Origin: Palsa-504 sp963795795 | Lineage (GTDB): Bacteria > Actinomycetota > Actinomycetes > Streptosporangiales > Streptosporangiaceae | Length of the DNA stretch: 64,000 nucleotides | Assembly: GCA_963795795.1 (NCBI GenBank) | Contig: CAWCJS010000007.1 | Location: 186,001 to 250,000, forward strand | Reading direction: 5' to 3' | Shown: positions 9,791 through 18,310 of the stretch, piece by piece | How the letters are laid out: each line of letters starts with the position of its first letter | Position numbering within the stretch: position 1 is the first letter of the stretch | Program-made: the position numbers and the translations under genes | Notes under the pieces: generated by a model | Databases searched by the model: none | What the model was told of the DNA's origin: nothing | Seen by the model: the letters and a program-made list of their open reading frames with translations, nothing else

Positions 9791-10721
9791 GGGTAGCTCC
9801 AGTCAGGGTCAGGAAAACGTCGTCGAGGGTGGCTTCGCGTACGGCGAAGCTGGCGACGAGGCTCCGGTCGGGATCGGCCTCGTCGAGCAGCGCGCGCACC
9901 GGCGCCGCGCTGCCGTCGGTCGGCAGGCCCACGGTCAGGCTCGCCTGGTCCACGTGCACCGCGCGGTCGCCGAACCGGCTGACGACCTGCGACCAGGCGG
10001 TCCCGCTCACGCACGTCAGGTCGAGGCGCTGCGTGCCGATCCGCCGCTTCAGTTCCGCGGCCGTGCCCTGCGCGACCAGCCTGCCGCCATTCAGGACCGC
10101 GATCTGGCCGGCGAGCCGGTCCGCCTCCTCCAGGTACTGCGTGGTCAGGAAGACGGTCACGCCCGAGGCAGCCAGGCCGACGATGACCTCCCACATGGTC
10201 TGCCGGCTGGGCAGGTCCAGACCGGTCGACGGCTCGTCGAGGAAGATCACCGACGGGCGCCCGACCAGGCTCGCGGCCAGGTCGAGCCGGCGGCGCATCC
10301 CGCCGGAGTAAGTGCTCACCCGGCGTCGCCCCGCGGCGGTCAGGTCGAACTGCTCGAGCAACTCCACAGCGCGCCGCCGCGCCGCGGTCCGGGGCAACCG
10401 GGCCAGCGCGCCCATCATCCGCAGGTTCTCCTCGCCGGTCTGCGCCTCGTCCAGCGCGGCGAACTGCCCGGTCAGGCTGATGCTGCGGCGCACCCGGTGC
10501 CGGTCGCGGACGACGTCGAACCCGGCCACCCGCGCCTGCCCAGCGTCCGCCCGGGACAGTGTGGCCAGGATCCGCACGGTGGTCGTCTTGCCCGCCCCGT
10601 TCGGGCCGAGCAGCGCGAACACGCTGCCGCACGGGACGCGGAGGTCGAGTCCGTCCAGCACGCGCGCGTCGCCGTAGGACTTGACCAGCCCGCTCGCGTG
10701 AATCGCCAGTTCTTCAGTCAT
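9783..10721 (-). CDS. ABC transporter ATPase, DrrA-like drug exporter subunit
   Basis: A 312-residue ATPase with Walker A GPNGAGKTT (about 39-47), signature YSGGMRRRLDLAA (139-151) and Walker B VIFLDEPSTGLD (159-170). The C-terminal extension after the nucleotide domain (REATLDDVFLTLTG near the end) is typical of the daunorubicin-resistance DrrA subfamily. It pairs with the permease downstream to power drug or lipid export. Divergent TetR regulation is likely, from palindromes in the shared upstream region. Confidence 0.92.
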   Translation of the reverse strand: MTEELAIHASGLVKSYGDARVLDGLDLRVPCGSVFALLGPNGAGKTTTVRILATLSRADAGQARVAGFDVVRDRHRVRRSISLTGQFAALDEAQTGEENLRMMGALARLPRTAARRRAVELLEQFDLTAAGRRRVSTYSGGMRRRLDLAASLVGRPSVIFLDEPSTGLDLPSRQTMWEVIVGLAASGVTVFLTTQYLEEADRLAGQIAVLNGGRLVAQGTAAELKRRIGTQRLDLTCVSGTAWSQVVSRFGDRAVHVDQASLTVGLPTDGSAAPVRALLDEADPDRSLVASFAVREATLDDVFLTLTGATHV

Positions 10722-10739
10722 GTCTTCAGTCCTCCTTCT

Positions 10740-10775
10740 GCGTATGCCATACGCTATATTGCGTAAGCTATACGC
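10740..10775. promoter_or_regulatory. Tandem palindromic operators between drrAB-like genes and tetR-like gene
   Basis: A perfect 7-1-7 inverted repeat, GCGTATG-C-CATACGC, lies at 10740-10754. A related imperfect copy, GCGTAAGCTATACGC, lies at 10761-10775. Their centres are 21 bp apart, two helical turns, so two regulator dimers could bind the same DNA face. The AT-rich block also holds TATATT between the palindromes, a possible -10 element. Position between the exporter operon and the divergent TetR gene makes this the likely operator controlling both. Confidence 0.7.
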
Positions 10776-10822
10776 AGTACTAGGATGTTGTCAACCGCGG
10801 CGGCGTGGAGGGAGGAGGGAAG

Positions 10823-11581
10823 ATGACCGGACCCGCAGAGGTCACTGGCTCGGAACTTCCCGACGGCATCGCGGCGGCGTGGGGGGTTCGCGAGCGGCCG
10901 CACAAGGGCCCGAAGCCGGCGCTCAGCCTGCCCAGGATCGTCGACGCCGCGGTCCGGGTGGCAGACGCGGACGGGCTCGACGCGGTGTCGATGGGCCGCG
11001 TCGCCCGCGAACTCGGTGCCGCGCCGATGTCGCTGTACCGGCACGTGTCGGGCAAGGAGGAACTGCTCGACCTGATGGTGGACGCGGCCTGGGGCGATTC
11101 GCCCGTAGCCCCCGCGGCGGGTGAGGGCTGGCGGGCCGGGCTGGCCCGCTGGGCCTGGACGCTGCGCGCCCAGGCCGGGCGGCACCCGTGGGTGGTGCGC
11201 ATCCCGCTGAAGGGTGTGCCGATCATGCCCCACGAGGTCGCGTGGTTCGAGAACGCGCTGGCCTGCCTGGGCGGCACCGGGCTGACCGAGGCGCGCAAGG
11301 CGTCGGTGGCCATGCTGCTGGGCGGGTACGTCAGAAACCTCGCCGCCACGGAGGCCGACATCATGGCCGCGATCAGGGCCTCGGGACGAAGCCCGTCGGA
11401 GTGGATGGCCGCCTACCCGCGGATGCTGAGGGAGCTGACCGACCCGCAGCGCTTCCCCGCGCTCGCCGTGTTCCTGGCCTCCGGGGTCTTCGACGTCGCC
11501 GACGACCCGGACGACGAGTTCATCTTCGGCCTGGACCGCATCCTGGACGGCGTCGCCGCCCTGATCCGCGGCGAGAGCTAA
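10823..11581 (+). CDS. TetR family transcriptional regulator
   Basis: A 252-residue repressor-type regulator. The HTH covers about residues 30-75 (IVDAAVRVADADGL then SMGRVARELGAAPMSLYRHV), followed by a TetR_C_1-like ligand domain (RKASVAMLLGGYVRNLAATEA, FPALAVFLASGVFDVADD). I start at the ATG at 10823 because GGAGGAGGG stands just before it; the in-frame GTG at 10805 has no such site. Divergent position and tandem palindromes in the shared upstream region suggest it represses the DrrAB-like exporter and itself, with the drug as inducer. Confidence 0.88.
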   Translation: MTGPAEVTGSELPDGIAAAWGVRERPHKGPKPALSLPRIVDAAVRVADADGLDAVSMGRVARELGAAPMSLYRHVSGKEELLDLMVDAAWGDSPVAPAAGEGWRAGLARWAWTLRAQAGRHPWVVRIPLKGVPIMPHEVAWFENALACLGGTGLTEARKASVAMLLGGYVRNLAATEADIMAAIRASGRSPSEWMAAYPRMLRELTDPQRFPALAVFLASGVFDVADDPDDEFIFGLDRILDGVAALIRGES

Positions 11582-11623
11582 CCGCAGCGCGCGGCCCGGC
11601 CCTGACGTCCGGGTTCGAGTATG

Positions 11624-11639
11624 TACTATCAATTTGACA
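11624..11639 (+). promoter_or_regulatory. Candidate promoter region upstream of iolC
   Basis: TACTAT at 11624-11629 resembles a -10 box, with CTGACG sixteen bases upstream at 11602-11607 as -35. A TTGACA follows at 11634-11639 without a good -10 partner. This AT-rich patch is the only plausible promoter between the TetR gene and the iol operon. Confidence 0.35.
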
Positions 11640-11672
11640 TCACCGTGACTTACCTCGTGGCAGGGGAAGTTG

Positions 11673-11708
11673 ATGGGTATCGGACTTATTGAGGTGGGAA
11701 AACGGTGA
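11673..11708 (+). CDS. Possible 11-codon leader peptide overlapping iolC
   Basis: An ATG at 11673 opens the reading frame MGIGLIEVGKR, whose TGA (11706-11708) overlaps the iolC GTG start (11705) in GTGA. A GGGGAAG purine run lies six bases upstream of the ATG. The four-base overlap is the same coupling used throughout the iol operon, so translation of this small frame could feed ribosomes to iolC. Short length means chance cannot be ruled out. Confidence 0.35.
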   Translation: MGIGLIEVGKR

Positions 11709-12661
11709 GCTACGAGGTGCTGACCATGGGGCGGGTGGGGGTGGACATCTACCCGCTGCAGACCGGGGTCGGGCTGGAGGACGTCGAGACGTTCGGGAAG
11801 TTCCTGGGCGGCAGCGCCACGAACGTCGCGGTGGCCGCGGCCCGGCATGGGCACCGTTCAGCGGTCATCACCCGGACCGGGGCGGATCCGTTCGGCCGGT
11901 ACGTGCACCGGGCGCTGGTCGAGTTCGGCGTGGACGACGCGTTTGTCACCGCGGTACCGGAGTTGCCCACCCCGGTGACGTTCTGCGAGATCTTCCCGCC
12001 CGACGACTTCCCGATCTGGTTCTACCGGTACCCCAAGGCGCCCGATCTGGAGATCAAGCCCGAGGAAATCCCGGCGGCCGAGGTCCGCGACGCGCGCCTG
12101 TTCTGGGCGACCGTGACCGGCCTATGCGCCGAGCCCAGCCGTTCGGCGCACCACGTGGCGTTCCAGGCCCGCAACCGGGCGCCGCTGACCGTGCTGGACC
12201 TGGACTACCGGCCGGTGTTCTGGGCCTCACGGGAAGCGGCCCGCGAGCAGGTCCAGGCCGCACTCCCCCACGTCACGGTGGCCGTGGGCAACCTGGACGA
12301 GGTCGACACGGCGGTCGGCGTGCGGGATGCGCGGACTGCGGCCGAGGCCCTGCTGGCGGCGGGTGTGGAACTCGCGGTGGTGAAGCGAGGCCCGGACGGG
12401 GTCTACGCGCGGACGAAGGACACCGAGGTGGAGGTGCAGCCGATCCAGGTCAAGGTGGTCAACGGGATTGGCGCCGGCGACGGGTTCGGCGGGGCGCTGT
12501 GCCACGGGCTGCTGGCCGGGTGGCCACTGGAGCGGGTCATCCGCTTCGCCAACGCAGCCGGGGCGATCGTCACGACCAAGCTGGAGTGCTCCTCGGCCAT
12601 GCCCACCACGAAAGAGGTCGAGGATTTCTTGCGGAGGCACGATGTTACGGTGCGGCCATGA
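11705..12661 (+). CDS. iolC: 5-dehydro-2-deoxygluconokinase
   Basis: A 318-residue PfkB-family sugar kinase. It has the substrate and nucleotide motifs LGGSATNVAVAAARHG (about 34-49) and VVNGIGAGDGFGGALC with catalytic Asp259. The segment FPPDDFPIWFYRYPKAPDLEI is characteristic of IolC. It phosphorylates 5-dehydro-2-deoxygluconate in the lower myo-inositol pathway. The GTG start overlaps a possible leader peptide, and the stop overlaps iolB by ATGA. No iolA or canonical iolJ gene is visible in the window. Confidence 0.92.
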   Translation: MSYEVLTMGRVGVDIYPLQTGVGLEDVETFGKFLGGSATNVAVAAARHGHRSAVITRTGADPFGRYVHRALVEFGVDDAFVTAVPELPTPVTFCEIFPPDDFPIWFYRYPKAPDLEIKPEEIPAAEVRDARLFWATVTGLCAEPSRSAHHVAFQARNRAPLTVLDLDYRPVFWASREAAREQVQAALPHVTVAVGNLDEVDTAVGVRDARTAAEALLAAGVELAVVKRGPDGVYARTKDTEVEVQPIQVKVVNGIGAGDGFGGALCHGLLAGWPLERVIRFANAAGAIVTTKLECSSAMPTTKEVEDFLRRHDVTVRP

Positions 12662-13545
12662 GCATCCTGGATGAGGGTTTCAACTGGCACTTCCCAGCTG
12701 GGAGCACGGCCGACGGACGAGAGATCGTGCGGATCACGCCCGAGGCCGCGCACTGGGGATACAGCGGCCTCCTGGTGCTGGATCTGGCCGAGGCAGACAC
12801 GTATCTCGGGAATACCGGCGGGAACGAGGTGATCGTGCTGCCGCTGTCGGGATCCTGCGCGGTGGACACCGACGCCGGGGGCGCGGACCTGGCCGGCCGC
12901 GACGACCCGTTCTCGGAGGTCACTGACTGCGCCTACGTGCCTCGCGACACCGCCTACCGGATCAGCACCGGCAACGGCGGCCGGTTCGCGCTGGCCAGTG
13001 CCCGGTCCCAGGCAGAAGGGCTTCCGTTCCGGCACGTGAAGAGGGACGAGGTCAAGGTCGAGTTGCGCGGGGCCGGGAACTGCTCGCGCCGGGTCAACAA
13101 CTTCGGCACCCCGGACGTACTGGAAGCCGACCGGATCATCGCCTGCGAGGTGTTCACCCCAGCCGGGAACTGGTCGTCGTTCCCGCCGCACAAGCACGAC
13201 ACCGACCAGCCGGGCGAGTCGGTCCTGGAGGAGATCTACTACTTCGAGGTGGCCGACGGCCCCAACGGTCAGCCCGGCCTGGCCTACCAGCGGGTTTACG
13301 GCACGCCGGCCCGCCCCGCCGACGTCCTGGCCGAGGTGCGCACTTCAGACGTGGTGGTCGTCCCGCACGGCTGGCACGGGCCGTCGATGGCGGTGCCCGG
13401 CTATGACCTGTACTACCTGAACGTGATGGCCGGACCCGGGAAGCGGGAGTGGCTGATCTGCGACGATCCGGCGCACTCGTGGGTGCGCGAGCAGTGGAAG
13501 GACCAGCAGGTCGATCCCCGGGTGGCCGCGTGGAGCGCGGGATGA
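12658..13545 (+). CDS. iolB: 5-deoxyglucuronate isomerase
   Basis: A 295-residue double-cupin isomerase. The C-terminal cupin metal site is visible in SSFPPHKHD and LEEIYYFEV, with a further His in PHGWHGPSMAVPGYDLYYLNVMAG (the closing family signature). It converts 5-deoxyglucuronate to 5-dehydro-2-deoxygluconate, the IolC substrate. It overlaps iolC and iolD by ATGA on both sides, as expected for a coupled iolC-B-D operon. Confidence 0.92.
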   Translation: MSILDEGFNWHFPAGSTADGREIVRITPEAAHWGYSGLLVLDLAEADTYLGNTGGNEVIVLPLSGSCAVDTDAGGADLAGRDDPFSEVTDCAYVPRDTAYRISTGNGGRFALASARSQAEGLPFRHVKRDEVKVELRGAGNCSRRVNNFGTPDVLEADRIIACEVFTPAGNWSSFPPHKHDTDQPGESVLEEIYYFEVADGPNGQPGLAYQRVYGTPARPADVLAEVRTSDVVVVPHGWHGPSMAVPGYDLYYLNVMAGPGKREWLICDDPAHSWVREQWKDQQVDPRVAAWSAG

Positions 13546-15429
13546 CGACGGTTCGGCTGACCGTCGGGCAGGCGGTGGTGCGCTTCCTGGCCGCGCAGTA
13601 CAGCGAACGCGACGGCACACGGCACCGGCTCATCGAGGGGTGCTTCGGCATCTTCGGGCACGGCAACGTGGCGGGCCTGGGCCAGGGCCTACTAGAGCTG
13701 GAAGTCGAACTCGCGGTGGACCCCGCCAAGAGGCTGAAGTACCTGCAGGGACGCAACGAGCAGGCCATGGTGCACGCGGCCGTGGCGTTCGCCCGGACCC
13801 GGAACCGGATGTCGACGCTGGCCTGCACGTCGTCGATCGGGCCGGGCGCGACGAACATGGTGACCGGGGCCGCGCTGGCCACCATCAACCGGCTGCCGGT
13901 CCTGCTGCTGCCGGGGGACGTCTTCGCCACCCGGGTGGCCGACCCGGTGCTGCAGCAACTCGAGGACCCCAGCGCACAGGACGTCACGGTCAACGACGCG
14001 TTCCGGCCGGTGTCCCGGTTCTTCGACCGCATCTGGCGGCCGGAACAGCTGCCCGCGGCGCTGCTGGCCGCGATGCGGGTGCTGACCGACCCGGCCGAGA
14101 CCGGGGCGGTGACCGTGGCCCTGCCGCAGGACGTACAGGCCGAGGCGTACGACTGGCCGGCCGAGTTGTTCGGCGAGCGGGTCTGGCACGTCCCGCGGAC
14201 GCCGCCGGACCCGGCGGCCGTGGCCCGCGCGGCCGAGGTGATCCGGTCGGCGCGGCGGCCGCTCATCGTCGCCGGCGGGGGGGTCATCTACTCCGAGGCC
14301 ACGGACGCGCTGAAGGAGTTCGCCGACACGTTCGGCATCCCGGTCGGGCAGACCCAGGCCGGCAAGGGCACCATGCGCTTCGATGACCCGCTGTGCGCGG
14401 GCGCGATCGGCGCCACCGGGACCACCGCAGCCAACGAACTGGCCGCCCAGGCTGACGTGGTGATCGGCATCGGGACCAGGTGGAGTGACTTCACCACCGC
14501 CTCCCGCACGGTGTTCGGCGAGCCGGGGGTGCGGTTCGTCAACATCAACGTGGCCTCGTTCGACGCGGCCAAGCAGTCCGGGGTGGCGGTGGTGGGCGAC
14601 GCCCGGGCCGCGCTCGACGCCCTGAGCGCTGGCGCTGGCCGGGTGGAACGCCGAACCCGCCTACCGGACCCGGGCCGCGGACCTGTCGGCCCGCTGGCAG
14701 GCGACGGTGGAGGCCGCCTACACCACCGCGCACCAGCCGCGGCCGGCCCAGTCTGAGGTCATCGGGGTGGTCAACGAGGTCTCCGGCGAGCGGGACGTCG
14801 TGCTGTGCGCGGCCGGATCCATGCCCGGAGACCTGCACAAGCTCTGGCGCACCCGGGATCCCGGCGGCTACCACGTGGAGTACGGCTATTCGTGCATGGG
14901 GTACGAGATCGCGGGCGGGCTCGGGGCCAAGCTGGCCGCGCCGGACCGCGAGGTGTTCGTCATGGTCGGCGACGGGTCGTACCTGATGATGGCCACCGAA
15001 CTGGTCACCGCGGTGCAGGAGGGGGTCAAGCTCGTGGTGGTCTGCGTGGACAACCATGGGTTCGCCTCGATCGGCGGCCTGTCGGAGTCGGTCGGCGCGC
15101 AGCGCTTCGGCACCAGCTACCGGTACCGCGGCCCGGACGGCCGACTCGACGGCGGATTCCTCCCCGTCGACCTGGCCGCCAACGCGGCCAGCCTCGGCGT
15201 GCACGTGCTGCGTACGCGGACCATCGAGGAGTTCCGCCGGGCGCTGGTCAACGCGCGGGCCGCGGACCGGACCACGCTGGTGTACATCGAGACCGACCCG
15301 ATGCTGGGCGCGCCGTCCAGCGACGCGTGGTGGGACGTGCCAGTGGCCGAGACGGCGACGCTGCCCAGCACCCGGGAGGCGCGGGCCAGCTACGAGAAGG
15401 CCAAGGAGCGGCAGCGACCTTACCTGTAA
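13542..15429 (+). pseudogene. iolD: 3D-trihydroxycyclohexane-1,2-dione hydrolase, one frameshift
   Basis: A thiamine-diphosphate enzyme that opens the inosose-derived ring. The N-terminal half reads from the ATG at 13542 through the glutamate motif (YLQGRNEQAMVHAAVAFA) and the central Rossmann domain. Near 14630 (GAGCGCTGGCGCTGGCC) the frame breaks. The continuation (LAGWNAEPAYRTRAADLSARW, then the cofactor motif GDGSYLMMATE with NHGFASIGG) lies in another frame and ends at 15429. The first frame stops at 14756. One extra base, or two lost, in the CTGGCGCTGG repeat would explain it. All other iolD residues seem intact, so a sequencing indel is as likely as real inactivation. Confidence 0.85.
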
Positions 15430-15471
15430 GACGCACTACCGCCCGTTCGCCGTGCTCCACCGGACGGCCTA

Positions 15472-15578
15472 TGGACCTTCCTTTATCACCTAATAACAAC
15501 CATATGTTCGGAGGTATTGACAATGTCTTGTCCTGGCCAGACCATGAGGTCAGCCTGAGGAGCCATCCGGGCTGGTAG
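15472..15578 (+). other. Intergenic leader with two short open frames before the APC permease gene
   Basis: The 213 bases between iolD and the permease gene are unusually AT-rich around 15480-15530. A 35-codon frame runs from ATG 15472 (beginning MDLPLSPNNNHMFGG) to TAG 15578 but has no clear ribosome site. An overlapping 11-codon frame at 15523-15558 (MSCPGQTMRSA) is preceded by GGAGG with eight-base spacing. TTGACA at 15517-15522 may be part of a promoter. Neither frame resembles a known protein. Confidence 0.25.
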
Positions 15579-15642
15579 AGCATCCTGCCAGCCCTGCTTT
15601 GGTCTTCCTCGTCCTGGTGATCCTGCGGCTGGAGGTAGGCCA

Positions 15643-17298
15643 GTGACTAGTAGTGAAGCATCGGTTCCAGCGGGAGCGGCCAAGACCGCCGGTGCCCAGT
15701 CCACCCGGCTGTTCGTCCGACAGACGTCCGGCCTGGTCCGTGAGCTGGGGATTCCGGCAGCGACCGGCATCTCGCTGGCGTCGGTCGCCGTGGTCAACAC
15801 GTTCATCAACTTCAACGCCGGGCTGACGGACTTCACCAAATCCGACATGTACCTGCCGCTGATCGCCGCCGCGATCATCTGGCTGGTGGCTATGTTCGCC
15901 TACCGGTACCTGCTGCGGGCCGTGCCCCGGGCGGGCGGCGAGTACGTGTACCTGTCCCGGATCGTCTCCCCCGCGGCAGGCTCGGTCGCCGGGCTCGGCA
16001 TCGCCGTGGTGTTCACCTACGTGCTGTCCACCAACGCGCACTTCGCCGCGCAGTTCACCCCGTTCATGCTCAGCGGACTGGGCTCGGCATTCCACAGCAG
16101 CGCACTGGCCAACGCAGGCAACCACCTGACCAGCAACATCGCCATCGCGTGGCTCAGCGTGGCGGTCATGCTGATCGTCGCGGCGCTGTCGCTGTTCTCG
16201 CTCAAGATCGTGGCCCGGATCATCTTCTGGCTGATCGTCCTGCAGGTCGTGGCGTTCGTCGTGCTGATCGGGATGCTGGCGTTCGGCTCGCACACGGACT
16301 TCACCTCGGCGCTAGCGACCTACAGCAACCACCCGGGGGCCTTCCAGGACATCATCAACGCGGCCAAGTCCAACGGCGTGGTATTCGGGACCTCGATCGC
16401 GTCCGCCGTGGCGATCATCCCGTTCATGGTGCTCAACTACAACGGGGTCCTGTACTCCTACTACGTCGGCGGCGAGCTGCGCAGGCCGGGCCGGACCTAC
16501 CTGTACGCCTCGGCCATCAGCATCGGCGTGCTGGTGGTGCTGTGGATCGGCGTCTGGGCCCTGCTGCGCGCGCGGGTCGGGCTGACTTTCATGCAGGCGC
16601 AGGCCAACCTCAGCGTCGCCAACCCGACCGCGTACGGGAAGATCACCAGCCTGAACTCCGTGGCCGGCGGGCTGGGTTACGGCATGATCCTGTCCGGCGA
16701 CCCCATCACCAAGATCCTGTTCGCGACCGCGGTGCCGTTGGCTGAGATCGCGGTCAACCTGGCCTTCCTGGCCGTCACCACCCGGGTGCTGTTCGCCCAG
16801 GCCTTCGACCGGCTGCTGCCGGTCGGGGTGGCCAAGATCGGCGATCGCAACCACGCGCCGAACGTCGCCATCACCATCGTGCTGATCATCGGAATCGGGT
16901 TCTGCTTCCTGACCAGCCTGGTCAACCTCGGCAGCATCGTGGCCCTGCAGAGCCTGTTCTTCGCGCTCATCCTGCTGGCCGGCGGCATCTCGGCCACCGT
17001 GCTCCCGCTCCGCCGGGCCGACCTGATCCAGACACCGGGCATGCCGGAGGACGCCCGGCGGCGCTGGCTGCGCCAGGTAACCCTGGTCGGCGGGGCCACC
17101 ACGGTGCTGGCCCTGTTCACCGTGTACGAGCTGGCCGCGCACTCCAGCGTGTACGGCAAGTTCAGCTTGGAGTCGATCCTCACCCTGGTGATCGTGCTCG
17201 GCTCCGGGCCGGTGATTTACCTGATCGCCAGGCAGGTGCGCAGACAGCGCAACTCGCTCGACCTGACCATGGCCATGCGCGAACTCCCGCCGGAGTAG
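15643..17298 (+). CDS. APC family amino acid/amine permease
   Basis: A 551-residue integral membrane protein with about twelve to fourteen transmembrane segments. The APC consensus appears early as RAVPRAGGEYVYLSRIVSP with the GTG start at 15643 preceded by GGAGG. Such permeases import amino acids, polyamines or amides by ion symport. It follows iolCBD and precedes the metallophosphoesterase by four bases, so it likely belongs to the same catabolic region. The substrate cannot be read from sequence; an inositol-linked or amino-containing compound is inferred from neighbours. Confidence 0.85.
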   Translation: MTSSEASVPAGAAKTAGAQSTRLFVRQTSGLVRELGIPAATGISLASVAVVNTFINFNAGLTDFTKSDMYLPLIAAAIIWLVAMFAYRYLLRAVPRAGGEYVYLSRIVSPAAGSVAGLGIAVVFTYVLSTNAHFAAQFTPFMLSGLGSAFHSSALANAGNHLTSNIAIAWLSVAVMLIVAALSLFSLKIVARIIFWLIVLQVVAFVVLIGMLAFGSHTDFTSALATYSNHPGAFQDIINAAKSNGVVFGTSIASAVAIIPFMVLNYNGVLYSYYVGGELRRPGRTYLYASAISIGVLVVLWIGVWALLRARVGLTFMQAQANLSVANPTAYGKITSLNSVAGGLGYGMILSGDPITKILFATAVPLAEIAVNLAFLAVTTRVLFAQAFDRLLPVGVAKIGDRNHAPNVAITIVLIIGIGFCFLTSLVNLGSIVALQSLFFALILLAGGISATVLPLRRADLIQTPGMPEDARRRWLRQVTLVGGATTVLALFTVYELAAHSSVYGKFSLESILTLVIVLGSGPVIYLIARQVRRQRNSLDLTMAMRELPPE

Positions 17299-17302
17299 CC
17301 GG

Positions 17303-18274
17303 ATGTGGGGTAAGGCCAAGGGCTCGAAAAAACGCGGGCTGCGCATCTACTTCGCCACCGACCTGCACGGCTCGGAGGTCTGCTTCCGTAAGTTCCTGGC
17401 CGCGGCCAAGGTCTACGAGGCGAACGTGATCATCCTGGGCGGCGACTTCGCCGGCAAGGCCATCGTCCCGGTGCTCACCGAGAACGGTTCGCTGCGGGCC
17501 CACGTGGGTGGCGAGGAGGTGACCGTTCCCGAATCGGAGTGGGAACGGCTCGCCGCCGACCTCGGCAAGGCCGGGCTGTATCCGGTGCGGATGGAGGCCG
17601 CCGAGCTGGCCGCGCTGGAGCAGGACTCGGCAGCGCTCGACCGGCTGTTCCGCAGCGAGATCAACGCGCAGATGCAGCGCTGGTGCGACCTGGCCGCTGA
17701 GCGGCTGGACCCGTCGGTACGGTGCATCATCACGCCGGGCAACGACGATCCGGTCGACGCGGACCCGGTGATCACCGCCCACCCGCGGGTCGAGTGCCCC
17801 GAGCTCGAGCTGTGCGACCTGGGCCCGGTGACCATGGCCAGCCTGGGCGTGGTGCCGACCACGCCGTGGAACACCGAGCGGGAGTGCTCGGAGGACGAGC
17901 TGGGCAAGCAGATCGACGAGATGCTGGAGCAGGTGCCTTCGGGCCAGCCGTGCCTGCTGAACCTGCACTGCCCGCCGTACGCTTCGGGGCTGGATGAGGC
18001 TCCGGAGCTGGACGACACGCTCAAGCCGGTCATCCGGGGCGGGCGGCCCAGCATCATCCCGGTCGGGAGTCACGCCGTGCGCGACGCCATCAAGCGCTAC
18101 CAGCCGGTGGTGAGCCTGCACGGCCACATCCATGAGTCGCGGGGAGCGCAGAAGATCGGCCGGACGCTGTGCGTCAACCCGGGCAGCGACTACTCGTCCG
18201 GGGTCCTGCGCGGGGCCGTGATCGACCTGGCCCAGGACGGATCCTGCCTGGACTTTCTGCTGACCACGGGATGA
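17303..18274 (+). CDS. Calcineurin-like metallophosphoesterase
   Basis: A 323-residue phosphoesterase. The metal-binding blocks occur in order: TDLHGS (Asp, His), GGDFAG (Asp), TPGNDDP (Asn), LNLHCPP (His) and the closing GHIHES. A short basic segment (KAKGSKKRG) starts the protein. It lies four bases after the permease gene and 36 bases before a Cgl0159-like gene. It may remove phosphate from a sugar or nucleotide in the pathway, but the family is too broad to assign a substrate. Confidence 0.85.
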   Translation: MWGKAKGSKKRGLRIYFATDLHGSEVCFRKFLAAAKVYEANVIILGGDFAGKAIVPVLTENGSLRAHVGGEEVTVPESEWERLAADLGKAGLYPVRMEAAELAALEQDSAALDRLFRSEINAQMQRWCDLAAERLDPSVRCIITPGNDDPVDADPVITAHPRVECPELELCDLGPVTMASLGVVPTTPWNTERECSEDELGKQIDEMLEQVPSGQPCLLNLHCPPYASGLDEAPELDDTLKPVIRGGRPSIIPVGSHAVRDAIKRYQPVVSLHGHIHESRGAQKIGRTLCVNPGSDYSSGVLRGAVIDLAQDGSCLDFLLTTG

Positions 18275-18310
18275 GCGCAATGGACGACGCCGGTCCGCTG
18301 GGGACCAGCG

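Noticed and set aside
11600..11640. A GGTTCGAGT sequence resembling a tRNA T-loop
   Set aside because: No acceptor stem, D-arm or anticodon arm can be folded around it.
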